NCBI RefSeq assembly: GCF_000377405.1
Contig: NZ_KB905020.1
Location: 186,001-250,000 of the forward strand
DNA length: 64,000 nucleotides
Source of the DNA: Thioalkalivibrio sp. ALE31
Lineage (GTDB): Bacteria > Pseudomonadota > Gammaproteobacteria > Ectothiorhodospirales > Ectothiorhodospiraceae
Reading direction: 5' to 3'
The translations under genes were made by a program, and so were the position numbers. Positions 52,687-63,749 of the stretch are shown in pieces. Every line of letters starts with the position of its first letter. The stretch's first letter is position 1. Under the pieces are notes generated by a model. That model was not told where the DNA came from. It was given only the letters and a program-made list of their open reading frames with translations, and ran no database searches.

Positions 52687-54636
52687 ATGAGCCCATCGTA
52701 TCGCACGCCCGAGGAGGTGAATGCCCTCCATGAGCGCATCCGTTTCCTCGAGGAGGCCCTGGAGGCCAACGCCTACGCGATGGACGTGCTCGCCTCGACC
52801 ACGGCGATCTTTGGCGACACCGACCGCAACCGCAGCCCCGAGCTGATCATCCAGAACAGCATCGAGTCCATTCGTCGGCTTCTGCCGGCACAGGACATGG
52901 CGGTCTACGTGCTGGACAACGACTGCTCCTTCAATCTCGCCTACCAGGAGCGCCCGGAGGAGCTGGAGCCGGACCTCGCGGACACCGTGGAACAGCTGAT
53001 CCGCGACGGGCAGTTCTCCTGGGCGCTGCATCAGAATCACCCGGTCTGCCTCCCCTCGCCGGTCGACGGCGAGAGCGTCATGCTCCACGTGATCTCCACG
53101 CGCACCCGGATTCGGGGGATGTTCGTCGCCCGCTTCCGCCAGTCGGAGCTGCAGCGGTACGAGATGATCCTGTCGACCCTGACCATGGTGCTCTTCAATA
53201 CCGCCTATGCCCTCGAGAGCGCCGACCTGTTCCAGATGATGGATCGGCGCCAGAAGGCCCTGCAGCGGATCACCGAGCGCCAGTCGCGCGAACTGCTGCA
53301 CCACATGTCGCACGACTCGCTGACCAACCTGCCCAATCGCATGCTGTTCAGCGACCGCCTGTCACAGGCCATGGAGCGCCATGCCGGCGCCGCCGGTCAC
53401 GTGGCATTGATCCTGCTGGACCTCGACAATTTCAAGCGCACCAATGACTCCCTCGGCCATCGCGCCGGCGACGAGCTGATCCGCAAGGTCGCGCAGGACC
53501 TCTCCGAACTGCTGGACCATGCGCGCGAGCGTTCCGGCCGCCACCTGCGCACCACCCTGTCGCGCCTGGGCGGCGACGAGTTCGGCATCCTCGTCGAGGA
53601 CAGCCAGGGGCTGGAGGGTATCGTCCGCCTGGTCACCGACGTCGTCCGCAAGACGGCAACCGAGCGCCAGATCTTCGATCAGCCGGTGGTCAGCAGCGTG
53701 TCCTGCGGTATCGCGGTGTACCCCTACGACGGCGAGGACGCGGACACCCTGCTGGGCAACGCGGATGCCGCGATGTACGAGGCCAAGCAGCGTGGGCGCA
53801 ACGGGTTCCGGTTCTATACCCAGGACCTCAACGCCCGCACCTTCCGTCACTTCGAGCTGGAGAACGAACTGGGCCAGGCCATTGCCAACGAGCAGCTGGT
53901 GCTGCACTACCAGCCCAAGGTGGAGCTCGCGACCGGCCGCGTCATCGGAGCCGAGGCCCTGATCCGCTGGCAGCACCCGAAGCTGGGCCTGCTGCCGCCC
54001 GGTCACTTCATCGAACTGGCCGAGGACATGACCCTGATCGAGGAGATCGGGGAATGGGTGCTGCGCCAGGTCTGCCGCGACCTGCAATCCCTGCGCGCGG
54101 CGGAGGACGAGCTCCCGCGGGTGGCGATCAATGTCTCCGCCCGCCAGCTGCGCCAGCCGGATCTGGCCGGCGGCTTCCATCGCATCATCCGCGAGGCCGG
54201 CATCCCCACCCGCTGCATCGAGCTGGAGCTGACCGAGACCAGCATCATGGATGACCCCAAGGGTGCCGCGCGCGTCTTCCAGCGCCTGCGCCAGGTTGGC
54301 ATGTCCCTGGCCGTCGACGACTTCGGCACCGGCCACGCCTCGCTGATGCAGCTCAAGCAGTTGCCGGCCGACACCCTGAAGATCGACCGTTCCTTCGTGA
54401 AGGATCTCGACCACGGCGAGGAGCATGCGCAGATCGTGCGCGCGATCGTGCTGATGGCCCGCACCCTGGGGCTCGACGTGATCGCCGAAGGCGTGGAGAC
54501 CGAGCGCCAGGCGCAGATCCTGCAGGACCTCGACTGCCACACGGCCCAGGGCTACTTCTACTCGCACCCCGTCCCGTTTGCCGACTTCCGCGAGCTGCTC
54601 CGTCCAGAGGTGGCGCTACCGCTCGCGACCGCCTGA
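52687..54636 (+). CDS. GGDEF-EAL protein with N-terminal sensory region
   Basis: A 649-aa cytoplasmic protein. An N-terminal coiled coil (about 5-30) and a GAF-like region (about 40-190) precede the diguanylate cyclase domain with intact GGDEF (295-299) and the phosphodiesterase domain with EAL (423-425), NVSARQ, ELTETS, DDFGTGHAS and EGVET. Both active sites look complete, so either activity is possible. No RxxD inhibitory site is seen before GGDEF. AAGGA precedes the ATG at 52687. It is 29 bases after the HDOD gene and probably co-transcribed. Confidence 0.92.
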   Translation: MSPSYRTPEEVNALHERIRFLEEALEANAYAMDVLASTTAIFGDTDRNRSPELIIQNSIESIRRLLPAQDMAVYVLDNDCSFNLAYQERPEELEPDLADTVEQLIRDGQFSWALHQNHPVCLPSPVDGESVMLHVISTRTRIRGMFVARFRQSELQRYEMILSTLTMVLFNTAYALESADLFQMMDRRQKALQRITERQSRELLHHMSHDSLTNLPNRMLFSDRLSQAMERHAGAAGHVALILLDLDNFKRTNDSLGHRAGDELIRKVAQDLSELLDHARERSGRHLRTTLSRLGGDEFGILVEDSQGLEGIVRLVTDVVRKTATERQIFDQPVVSSVSCGIAVYPYDGEDADTLLGNADAAMYEAKQRGRNGFRFYTQDLNARTFRHFELENELGQAIANEQLVLHYQPKVELATGRVIGAEALIRWQHPKLGLLPPGHFIELAEDMTLIEEIGEWVLRQVCRDLQSLRAAEDELPRVAINVSARQLRQPDLAGGFHRIIREAGIPTRCIELELTETSIMDDPKGAARVFQRLRQVGMSLAVDDFGTGHASLMQLKQLPADTLKIDRSFVKDLDHGEEHAQIVRAIVLMARTLGLDVIAEGVETERQAQILQDLDCHTAQGYFYSHPVPFADFRELLRPEVALPLATA

Positions 54637-54666
54637 CCCCTCGTCCTCCTGCGCCCCGCGACGCTT

Positions 54667-56046
54667 CTATTCTGACGGGCCGGTCAGGTTCGCGGGGTCC
54701 AGCAGGGCCTGCAGGCGCTCGCGCGGGATGTCGGTGTGTTCCGCCGCCACCTCGACGATCGGCCGTCCGGTCGCGTAGGCCTCCTTGGCGATACGCGCAC
54801 CGGCCTCGTAGCCAATCTCCGCGTTCAGCGCCGTCACCAGGATGGGGTTGCGGTCCAGGGCGGCGCGCACGACCGCCTCGTTCACGGTGAACCCCGCGAT
54901 GGCGCGGTCCGCCAGATGCCCGGCCGCACGCGCCAGCAGGCCCGTCTGATTCAGCAGATTGTCGGCGATCATCGGCAATCCCACGTTCAACTGGAAATTG
55001 CCGCCCTGCCCGGCGGCCGCGATCGCCGCATCCAGACCGATCACCTGCTGCGCGGCCATGATGACGCCCTCCGGGATCACCGGATTCACCTTGCCCGGCA
55101 TGATCGAGCTGCCCGGTTGCAGGGCCGGCAGCGCGATCTCGCCCAGCCCCGCCAGCGGACCGGAGTTCATCCAGCGCAGGTCGTTGGCGATCTTGATCAG
55201 GCTGGTGGCCGTGGTGCGCAGCTGCCCCGACAGTTCCACCGCCGTGTCCTGGCTGGCGAGCCCCGCGAACCCGTTGGATTCGCGCTCGAAGGCAATGCCG
55301 GTGCGTTCCGCCAGGCGCTGTGCCACACGCTCGCCGAACGCAGCCGGGGCATTGATCCCCGTACCCACCGCGGTGCCACCGATCGCCAGCCGGTTTACCC
55401 GGTCGCGGGTCGCGCGCAGGCGTTCGACATCCAGCTCCAGCTGCGTGCGCCAGCCAGACAACTCCTGGCTCATGCGCACCGGCATCGCGTCCATCAGGTG
55501 GGTGCGCCCGGTCTTCACGATCGCGGTCAGTTCGCCCTCGCGCCGCGCGATGGTGGCGATCAGGTGACGCAGCGTCGGGATCAGTTCCTGTTCCAGCTGG
55601 GTCGATGCCGCCACGTGCAACGCGGTCGGGATCACGTCGTTCGAGCTCTGGGAACGGTTCACGTGGTCATTGGGGTGGATCGGCAGGGCCTCGCTGGAGG
55701 CCAGGCGCGCGATCACCTCGTTCATGTTCATGTTGGTACTGGTGCCCGATCCGGTCTGGTAGACATCCACCGGGAAGGCATCCGCATGTTCGCCACTGGC
55801 GATGGTCTCGGCGGCCGCGACAATGACCCCGGCCACCTCCGCCGGCAGCTGCTCCAGCGCCTGATTGGCTTCGGCACAGGCCGCCTTGGTTTGCGCCAGG
55901 GCACGAATGAAGGCCGCCGGGAGGGGGCGTCCGGCGATCTGGAAGTTGTCTACCGCACGCTGGGTCTGGGCGCCCCACAGGGCCTGCTCCGGGACCGCCA
56001 CCGGTCCGAGACTGTCCTGTTCCTGACGCATTGCGGGCTTCGACAT
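54667..56046 (-). CDS. fumC: Fumarate hydratase class II
   Basis: A 459-aa iron-free fumarase of the aspartase/fumarase superfamily. GSGTSTNMNMNEV, THLMDAMP and the signature GSSIMPGKVNPV are present. It interconverts fumarate and malate in the TCA cycle. AGGAGAA fixes the ATG at 56046. It converges with the GGDEF-EAL gene and diverges from purB, a member of the same superfamily that also releases fumarate. Confidence 0.95.
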   Translation of the reverse strand: MSKPAMRQEQDSLGPVAVPEQALWGAQTQRAVDNFQIAGRPLPAAFIRALAQTKAACAEANQALEQLPAEVAGVIVAAAETIASGEHADAFPVDVYQTGSGTSTNMNMNEVIARLASSEALPIHPNDHVNRSQSSNDVIPTALHVAASTQLEQELIPTLRHLIATIARREGELTAIVKTGRTHLMDAMPVRMSQELSGWRTQLELDVERLRATRDRVNRLAIGGTAVGTGINAPAAFGERVAQRLAERTGIAFERESNGFAGLASQDTAVELSGQLRTTATSLIKIANDLRWMNSGPLAGLGEIALPALQPGSSIMPGKVNPVIPEGVIMAAQQVIGLDAAIAAAGQGGNFQLNVGLPMIADNLLNQTGLLARAAGHLADRAIAGFTVNEAVVRAALDRNPILVTALNAEIGYEAGARIAKEAYATGRPIVEVAAEHTDIPRERLQALLDPANLTGPSE

Positions 56047-56123
56047 GCCGTTCTCCTGGTTGGGTCCGCGCCGGTAACCGGGGTCTCCCCGGCGCGATGC
56101 TGTATTGCAACTGAACGCCTTAG

Positions 56124-56129
56124 TATACT
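56124..56129 (+). promoter_or_regulatory. -10 element of purB
   Basis: TATACT lies 29 bases before the purB start, in the short gap between divergent fumC and purB. The -35 is weak. Confidence 0.45.
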
Positions 56130-56140
56130 GCGCCGCCTGA

Positions 56141-57532
<1,392 letters not shown>

Positions 57533-57543
57533 TCCCGCACGGC

Positions 57544-58716
57544 ATGGCGGCCCCGGATCCGAACCAACCGCTGGTCCTGCTTGGCGGGCTCACGACCGCC
57601 GAGTTTCTGCGCGACTACTGGCAGCAACGCCCGCTGCTCGTGCGCAATGCGGTCCCGGGTTTCGAGAATCCCATCGAGCCCGACGATCTTGCCGGCCTGG
57701 CGACCGATCCGGATGCCGCCAGCCGCATCGTCCGCGGGCATGTCGACCGCCAGGACTGGGACGTGGAGTACGGCCCCTTCGACGCCGAGCACCTGGGGCA
57801 GCTGCCCGCGCGCGACTGGACCCTGCTGATCACCGACGTGGAACGCTTCTGGCCCGGCGGGTCGGACTTCCTCGCCCGTTTCGACTTCATCCCGCGCTGG
57901 CGCCGGGACGACCTGATGATCTCCTATGCCCCGCCCGGGGGCTCCGTCGGACCGCATGTGGATCAATACGACGTGTTCCTGTTCCAGGCCGCGGGACGCC
58001 GCCGCTGGCAGATCCAGGACCCACCGGGATCACTGGATTGCCACGACGACCTACCGCTCGCCATCCTGCGCGAATTCCACCCGAGCGAGACCTGGGAGCT
58101 GGGCCCCGGCGACCTGCTCTATCTGCCGCCCGGTCTGCCGCATTACGGCCTGTCGCTGGATGCGCAGTGCATGACCTGGTCGGTCGGTTTTCGCGCCCCG
58201 ACCATCCTCGACGTCCTGACCGGCTTTCTCGAGGAGCGCGCCAACGTGATCGGCGACCAGGCGCGTTTCGAGGATCCGGGGCGTCACCCGGCTGCCTGCC
58301 CCGCCGAACTCCCCGCCGCGGATCGCAGGGAACTGCGCGAGGCCCTGCGCGCGCTGCTCGCCGCGGAGGACCAGGACCTGGACGCCTATCTCGGCCGGTT
58401 CCTGACCCGCCCCGCCGGGAACATCGAGCTCGCTCCGGAAGACCCCGGGATCGCAGCCCGTGCCGGGGTTGCGGAACGCTTTGTCCTCCACCCCGGTATC
58501 CGCCGCGCGTGGTTCCAGGGCCCCGACGGCCCGGTCCTGTGCGTCGGTGGCAATGACTATCCCGCACAGCACGTCGCGCCTGAGGTCCTGGAGACGTTCT
58601 GCCGCGCGGAGACGCTCAGCGTCGCCGAATGGGAGGAGGCGATCCCCGCGATCCGCCAGATCCTGGCGGACGGGCTCGAGGCGGGCTGGATCGCCCCGGA
58701 GACGCCCGCCGAGTAG
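57544..58716 (+). CDS. roxA: Ribosomal protein uL16 arginine hydroxylase (RoxA/YcfD family)
   Basis: A 390-aa cupin/JmjC-type Fe(II)- and 2-oxoglutarate-dependent oxygenase. The iron ligands are His138 and Asp140 (GPHVDQYDVF) and the distal His200 (GLPHYGLS). Family members hydroxylate an arginine of ribosomal protein L16. The C-terminal winged-helix region is acidic. It lies directly after purB; in E. coli ycfD is also close to purB, separated by phoPQ. The enzyme links the ribosome to oxygen and 2-oxoglutarate supply. Confidence 0.92.
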   Translation: MAAPDPNQPLVLLGGLTTAEFLRDYWQQRPLLVRNAVPGFENPIEPDDLAGLATDPDAASRIVRGHVDRQDWDVEYGPFDAEHLGQLPARDWTLLITDVERFWPGGSDFLARFDFIPRWRRDDLMISYAPPGGSVGPHVDQYDVFLFQAAGRRRWQIQDPPGSLDCHDDLPLAILREFHPSETWELGPGDLLYLPPGLPHYGLSLDAQCMTWSVGFRAPTILDVLTGFLEERANVIGDQARFEDPGRHPAACPAELPAADRRELREALRALLAAEDQDLDAYLGRFLTRPAGNIELAPEDPGIAARAGVAERFVLHPGIRRAWFQGPDGPVLCVGGNDYPAQHVAPEVLETFCRAETLSVAEWEEAIPAIRQILADGLEAGWIAPETPAE

Positions 58717-58737
58717 CCGCCTGTACGGTGTGAGGCG

Positions 58738-59727
58738 TCAGGCCGCCCGGGGCAGACAAGCCCGGGCGGCGCGCTCGATCAGCTCCGGGCCGGCGCCGGG
58801 TTGATGGGCCCCCTCGGTCAGGACACGCCGCCACTGCCGGGCCCCGGGCTCCCCGTGGAACAGCCCCAGAATGTGCCGGGTCAGGCGTGCCAGCGGCACG
58901 CCGCCTCGCCGCATCCCCTCGGCCAGCTCCAGGAGCCCCTCCAGCACCCCCTCGCGTGTCGGATCCTGGTCCGCACCGAAATACAGCCGGTCCACCACGG
59001 ACAGGCTCCAGGGCTCGTGGTAGGCCTTGCGTCCGAACATCACGCCATCCACCTGCTGCAGATGGGCCCGGGCACCCGATACATCATCGAGCCCGCCGTT
59101 CAGCACGATGGTCAGCTGGGGAAACTCCGCCTTCAGGCGGTACACGCGGGCATAGTCCAGCGGCGGGACATCGCGGTTGTCCTTGGGGCTCAACCCCTGC
59201 AGCCAGGCCTTGCGCGCGTGCACCACGAACACCCGGCAGCCGGCCGCGGCGACCTGTTCCACGAAGGCATGCAGGTCGGCCTCGGAGTCCTGGTCGTCGA
59301 TGCCGATGCGGTGCTTGACGGTTACCGGGACCTCCACCGCGTCGCGCATCGCCGCCACACAGTCGGCCACCAGCCCCGGATCCGCCATCAGGCAGGCGCC
59401 GAACGCGCCGGACTGGACGCGGTCGGAGGGACAACCCACATTCAGGTTAATCTCGTCGAAGCCGCGATCGGCCGCGATGCGTGCCGCCTGCGCCAGCGTG
59501 GCCGGGTCCGACCCGCCCAGCTGCAACGCGATCGGGTGTTCCTCCGCGGCAAAGCCGAGCAGGCGGTCGCGATCGCCATGGATCACCGCGTTGGCATGCA
59601 CCATCTCGGTATACAACAATGCCCGCCGGGTCAGCAGCCGATGGAACCGGCGACACCAGGTGTCCGTCCAGTCCATCATCGGTGCAACCGAGAACCGCGG
59701 GTCGGGAAAGTGGCCCGCGTCACCCAT
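58738..59727 (-). CDS. dusA: tRNA-dihydrouridine synthase A
   Basis: A TIM-barrel flavoenzyme (329 aa from 59727) that reduces uridines in the tRNA D-loop. RFSVAPMMDWTD starts the conserved part and the catalytic Cys99 lies in NLNVGCPSDRVQSGAFGACLM. The ATG at 59727 has a GGGGG stretch upstream; an in-frame ATG at 59769 would add 14 residues. The last codons form one arm of an inverted repeat. It converges with roxA and diverges from the glutamate dehydrogenase gene. Confidence 0.92.
   Translation of the reverse strand: MGDAGHFPDPRFSVAPMMDWTDTWCRRFHRLLTRRALLYTEMVHANAVIHGDRDRLLGFAAEEHPIALQLGGSDPATLAQAARIAADRGFDEINLNVGCPSDRVQSGAFGACLMADPGLVADCVAAMRDAVEVPVTVKHRIGIDDQDSEADLHAFVEQVAAAGCRVFVVHARKAWLQGLSPKDNRDVPPLDYARVYRLKAEFPQLTIVLNGGLDDVSGARAHLQQVDGVMFGRKAYHEPWSLSVVDRLYFGADQDPTREGVLEGLLELAEGMRRGGVPLARLTRHILGLFHGEPGARQWRRVLTEGAHQPGAGPELIERAARACLPRAA
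58742..58770. terminator. Inverted repeat at the roxA/dusA junction
   Basis: GCCGCCCGGG and CCCGGGCGGC form a perfect ten-pair stem with a nine-base loop. It starts 26 bases after roxA and lies inside the last dusA codons. There is no T-tract, so it is at best a GC-rich stop or stability element for the converging transcripts. Confidence 0.45.
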
Positions 59728-59783
59728 ACGCGAAGCCCCCGTGCCGCGCAGGCCGCCTCGCAAAGCCATAAAGGATTGCCGTC

Positions 59784-61211
59784 ATGTCGGAAAGCGAAGT
59801 CCCTGAAACCTTTCTTGATAGTGTCTCACACATGGTCGACCGGGCCATGGCCTACCTCGAACTCCCCGAGGGGGCGCGCGAGGCCCTGAAGTCCTGCGAC
59901 TCGGTGATTCAGGTCAGCTTTCCGATCCGCTTTCGCGACCGCATCGAAGTATTCAAGGGCTGGCGCGCGGTGCACTCCGCGCATCGCCTGCCATCCAAGG
60001 GCGGTCTGCGCTTCTCCCCGACCATGGATCAGCAGCACGCCGAGGCCCTGGCGGCCCTGATGACCTACAAATGCGCCATCGTGGACATCCCCTTCGGGGG
60101 CTCCAAGGGCGGGCTTCGGATCGATCCGCAGAAATACGACGAGTGGGAGATGGAGCGCATCACCCGACGCTTCGCCCACGAACTGATCCAGCGTGACTAC
60201 ATCAGCCCCGCGCAAAACGTGCCGGCCCCCGATGTGGGGACCTCCCAGCGCGAGATGGCCTGGATCATGGAGACCTACCGCGAACGGCATCCGGAAGATC
60301 TCGATCACGCCGCCTCGGTGACCGGAAAGCCCGTGGAGCTGGGGGGCATCGTCGGGCGTCTCGAGGCCACCGGACGCGGTGTGCAGTACGCGCTACAGGC
60401 GTTCTTTCGCGAGGGCTCGGCCGCCCGCGAGGCCGGGTTCGAAGGTGGCCTGGGCGAACAGCGAATCATCATTCAGGGCTTCGGCAACGTCGGCTACTAT
60501 GCCGCGCGCTTCCTGCAGCAGGACGATCACGCGAAGATCGTCGGCGTCATCAAGAGCGATGGCGGCGTGTACTCCGAAGACGGTATCGACGTCGAGGCGC
60601 TGCACGACTACGTCCGCCGCAGCGGCACCATGGAGGGCTTTGCCGGCGTCGAGTTCGAGCGCGACGGCAACCGCATCCTGGAACGCGAATGCGACATCCT
60701 GATCCCGGCGGCGCTGGAAGGCGCGATCCATCGCGGCAACGCCGACCGCATCCAGGCCCGGCTGATCGCCGAGGCCGCCAACGGGCCCTGCACCTGGGAG
60801 GCCGACCAGGCACTGCGGGCCCGCGGGATCACGATCCTGCCGGACGTCTACGTCAATGCCGGTGGTGTCGTCGTGTCCTACTTCGAATGGGTGCGCAACC
60901 TGTCGCACATGCGCTTCGGGCGCCTGGAGCGGCGCTACGACCAGTCCCAGGGCCAGCACATCGTGACGGCCATCGAGATGATGACTAACGAGAGCATCCC
61001 GGAATGGATTCGCGACGCGGTGGTTCGCGGTGCCGAGGAGATCGATCTGGTTCGTTCCGGCCTCGAGGACACCATGCGCGAGGCGTTCCGCGAGATGCAC
61101 GAGGTCCGCGAGGTGGAAAGCAACGGCGAGGTACTCGACTACCGCACCGCCGCCTATCTGATCGCCCTGCGCAAGATCATCCGCGCCCGCAGCGACCTCA
61201 AGCTCATCTGA
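59784..61211 (+). CDS. Glutamate dehydrogenase
   Basis: A 475-aa Glu/Leu/Phe/Val dehydrogenase-family enzyme linking 2-oxoglutarate and ammonia to glutamate. RLPSKGGLRFSPTM and the catalytic-lysine block TYKCAIVDIPFGGSKGG are intact, and the Rossmann motif GFGNVGYYAA follows near residue 233. The length and the KGGLRFSP type fit glutamate specificity, but a hydrophobic amino acid cannot be excluded. Coenzyme preference was not assigned. AAAGGA lies upstream of the ATG. It converges with the aminopeptidase gene. Confidence 0.9.
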   Translation: MSESEVPETFLDSVSHMVDRAMAYLELPEGAREALKSCDSVIQVSFPIRFRDRIEVFKGWRAVHSAHRLPSKGGLRFSPTMDQQHAEALAALMTYKCAIVDIPFGGSKGGLRIDPQKYDEWEMERITRRFAHELIQRDYISPAQNVPAPDVGTSQREMAWIMETYRERHPEDLDHAASVTGKPVELGGIVGRLEATGRGVQYALQAFFREGSAAREAGFEGGLGEQRIIIQGFGNVGYYAARFLQQDDHAKIVGVIKSDGGVYSEDGIDVEALHDYVRRSGTMEGFAGVEFERDGNRILERECDILIPAALEGAIHRGNADRIQARLIAEAANGPCTWEADQALRARGITILPDVYVNAGGVVVSYFEWVRNLSHMRFGRLERRYDQSQGQHIVTAIEMMTNESIPEWIRDAVVRGAEEIDLVRSGLEDTMREAFREMHEVREVESNGEVLDYRTAAYLIALRKIIRARSDLKLI

Positions 61212-61230
61212 CCCACACGCTCCGCGAACG

Positions 61231-61260
61231 CAGGGGATCCGGGGAATTCCCTCCCCTGCC
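61231..61260. terminator. Stem-loop between converging genes
   Basis: GCAGGGGA (61231-61238) and TCCCCTGC (61253-61260) pair perfectly around a loop that holds an inner GGG-AATT-CCC hairpin. It sits between two converging genes. No T-tract is present, so termination is only inferred. Confidence 0.4.
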
Positions 61261-61267
61261 CATGCCC

Positions 61268-62653
61268 CTAACCCGCCGGCCCGTACCGCGACTCCAGCGC
61301 CGCGAACAGGGCACGCAGGCCCATCGCCTCGCCGCCCTTGGGCCGGCCCGGCCGAGCCCGATCGTTGAAGGCCATGATGTCGAAGTGCAGCCAGGTCGTG
61401 TCCTCGGGGACGAATTCCTTCAGGAAGAGCCCCGCAGTGATCGCACCGGCGTAACCGCTGCTGGAACTGTTCACGATGTCGGCCACGTCGCTGTCCAGCA
61501 TGTAGCGATACGGGGTATGCAGGGGCAACTGGCACACCGGATCGTCCCATTCCCGAGCCGGCTCGACCAGCGCCCGGGCCCAGCCTTCGTCCTCGGTGAA
61601 ACAGGCGCTGATCTCGGTCCCCACGGCCACGCGCGCGGCACCGGTCAGCGTGGCGAAATCCACCAGCAGGTCGGGGTGGAACGATCCCGCCCGATCCAGC
61701 AGGTCGGCCAGCACCAGCCGCCCCTCGGCATCGGTGTTGTCGATCTCGATGCGCTTGCCGTTGCGCGCGGTCAGGACATCGCCCGGGCGGAACGCCCCGG
61801 CACCAATGGCATTCTCGACCGCGCCGATCAGCACGGTCATGCGCACAGGCAACGCCTGCGCCATGATCAGGCGGGCCAGACCCAGCGCGATGGCCGCCCC
61901 GCCCATGTCCTTTTTCATCTGACGCATGGAATTCCCGGGCTTCAGGTTCAGCCCGCCCGAATCGAAGCACACGCCCTTGCCCACCAGCACCAGCGACGGG
62001 GCATCCGGCGGCCCCCAGGTCAGCTCGATCACCCGCGCGCCGTGGTCACTGGCCGCACCCACCGCGTGGATGCAGGGGAAGTCCTGTTCCAGCTTGTCGC
62101 TGTCACTCACGACATGCAGGCTGCAACCGAAGGCCTCAGCCAGATCCCGGGCCTGCAGGGCCAGGTTGGCCGGCATCATGTCGGCGGCGGGGGTGTTGAT
62201 CAGGTCGCGGGTCAGGCCGATCGATTCGACAAAGGCCTGAACCCGGGCCGGGTCGGCGTCTTCCGGCCAGACCAGCCGTGGCGTGCGTTCCTGCGGTTCG
62301 CGGTAGCGGTCAAAGCGGTAGCGCCCCAGGCCCCAGCCGATGGCGGCGAGGTTCTGGACGTCGGCGTTGAGAAAGTCCGTCTCCAGACGATAGTCGCCGC
62401 TGCCCAGTGTCTCCGCCGCCGCGGCCAGCATCCAGATCGGCGTCTCGGCGTCGAACCCGGCCAGAACTGCCGCCAGCCCGCCGTCCGCGTCGGGAATACG
62501 CAGGATCGCGCCCGGCTCCGCCTCGAAGCCGGAGGCCTCGACCCACTTGCGCCAGCTCTCCGGCGCGGCCTCCAGGCGGACCGGGAGTGACTCGCGGCTG
62601 ACCGGGATCAGCGGGACAGCGGTTTCGGACGACGCAACAAAGACAGAATCCAC
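61268..62653 (-). CDS. M17-family leucyl aminopeptidase
   Basis: A 461-aa metallo-aminopeptidase. The catalytic half has GKGVCFDSGGLNLKPG with the active-site lysine and the signature NTDAEGRLVLADLL with metal ligands. The N-terminal half is less conserved and shorter than in PepA (503 aa), closer to PepB in size. It removes N-terminal residues from peptides in the cytoplasm. The start is GTG at 62653 with GAGGAA seven bases upstream; TATTAT at 62691-62686 (minus) could be its -10. Confidence 0.92.
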   Translation of the reverse strand: MDSVFVASSETAVPLIPVSRESLPVRLEAAPESWRKWVEASGFEAEPGAILRIPDADGGLAAVLAGFDAETPIWMLAAAAETLGSGDYRLETDFLNADVQNLAAIGWGLGRYRFDRYREPQERTPRLVWPEDADPARVQAFVESIGLTRDLINTPAADMMPANLALQARDLAEAFGCSLHVVSDSDKLEQDFPCIHAVGAASDHGARVIELTWGPPDAPSLVLVGKGVCFDSGGLNLKPGNSMRQMKKDMGGAAIALGLARLIMAQALPVRMTVLIGAVENAIGAGAFRPGDVLTARNGKRIEIDNTDAEGRLVLADLLDRAGSFHPDLLVDFATLTGAARVAVGTEISACFTEDEGWARALVEPAREWDDPVCQLPLHTPYRYMLDSDVADIVNSSSSGYAGAITAGLFLKEFVPEDTTWLHFDIMAFNDRARPGRPKGGEAMGLRALFAALESRYGPAG

Positions 62654-62771
62654 GCGGCTTTCCTCGAAATTGATCCAAAACGGCCATAATACGCATCTTG
62701 TCGATCCCCCGGGATCGTACCCACTCAGCCGGTGCACGGTTCCGTGTGCCGGGGCCCTACAGGATGTGACG

Positions 62772-63749
62772 ATGACGCCAGCGCTGGAGATTCGCGGGCT
62801 CAAGAAGACCTACAAGAACGGATTCGAGGCCCTCAAGGGGATCGACCTCGAGGTGGCGCCCGGCAGCTTCTTTGCCCTGCTGGGCCCCAACGGGGCCGGC
62901 AAGTCCACCACCATCGGGATCATCACCTCGCTAATCAACAAGACCGCGGGCACGGTCAAGGTCTTCGGTCACGACCTGGACACCGACCTGCAGGCGGTCA
63001 AGCGCTCCATCGGGCTGGTCCCGCAGGAGTTCAACTTCAACAACTTCGAGCCGATCGGCGAGATCGTCGTCAACCAGGCGGGCTACTACGGCATCCCCCG
63101 GCGCGAGGCCTGGGAGCGCTGCGAGCACTACCTGAACGAGCTGGGCCTGTGGGAAAAGCGCAAGGACATGGCGCGTACGCTGTCCGGGGGCATGAAGCGC
63201 CGGCTGATGATTGCGCGCGCCCTCGTGCACGAACCGCGGCTGCTGATCCTGGACGAACCCACCGCCGGCGTCGATATCGAACTGCGCCGCTCCATGTGGG
63301 ACTTCCTGACCCGTATCAACACCGACGGACGCAGCATCATCCTGACCACGCACTATCTCGAGGAGGCGGAGACGCTGTGCCGCAACATCGCGATCATCGA
63401 TGACGGCGGCATCATCGAGAACACCACGATGAAGCAGCTCCTCGCCAAGCTCGAGACGGAGACCATGGTCCTGGATCTCAGCGAACCACCGCCGGGCCTC
63501 CCCGAGGATGCGCCGGTGGCCCTGCGCCAGGTCGACGAGCTCACGCTGGAGGCCGACATCCGCCGCGGCCAGCACCTGAACGATCTGTTCCGGGTCCTGG
63601 ATCAGGCCGGAATCCGCGTTCAGAGCATGCGCAACAAGGCCAACCGCCTGGAGGAACTGTTCATCCGCATGACCCGCAACGGCCAGAGCCCCAGTCACCT
63701 CACGCCGGGTGCCAGCGGCGCCAGCGAGCAGCCGGAGAACCAGGCATGA
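62772..63749 (+). CDS. ABC exporter ATP-binding protein
   Basis: A 325-aa ATPase of the ABC-2 (DrrA/YadG-like) group. Walker A GPNGAGKST, Q-loop VPQEF, the signature LSGGMKRR, Walker B LLILDEPTAGVD and the switch TTHYLEEAE are all intact, followed by a C-terminal extension of about 100 residues. AGGA is present before the ATG at 62772. Its stop overlaps the permease start by four bases. The substrate is unknown; E. coli YadGH is the nearest general model. Confidence 0.93.
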   Translation: MTPALEIRGLKKTYKNGFEALKGIDLEVAPGSFFALLGPNGAGKSTTIGIITSLINKTAGTVKVFGHDLDTDLQAVKRSIGLVPQEFNFNNFEPIGEIVVNQAGYYGIPRREAWERCEHYLNELGLWEKRKDMARTLSGGMKRRLMIARALVHEPRLLILDEPTAGVDIELRRSMWDFLTRINTDGRSIILTTHYLEEAETLCRNIAIIDDGGIIENTTMKQLLAKLETETMVLDLSEPPPGLPEDAPVALRQVDELTLEADIRRGQHLNDLFRVLDQAGIRVQSMRNKANRLEELFIRMTRNGQSPSHLTPGASGASEQPENQA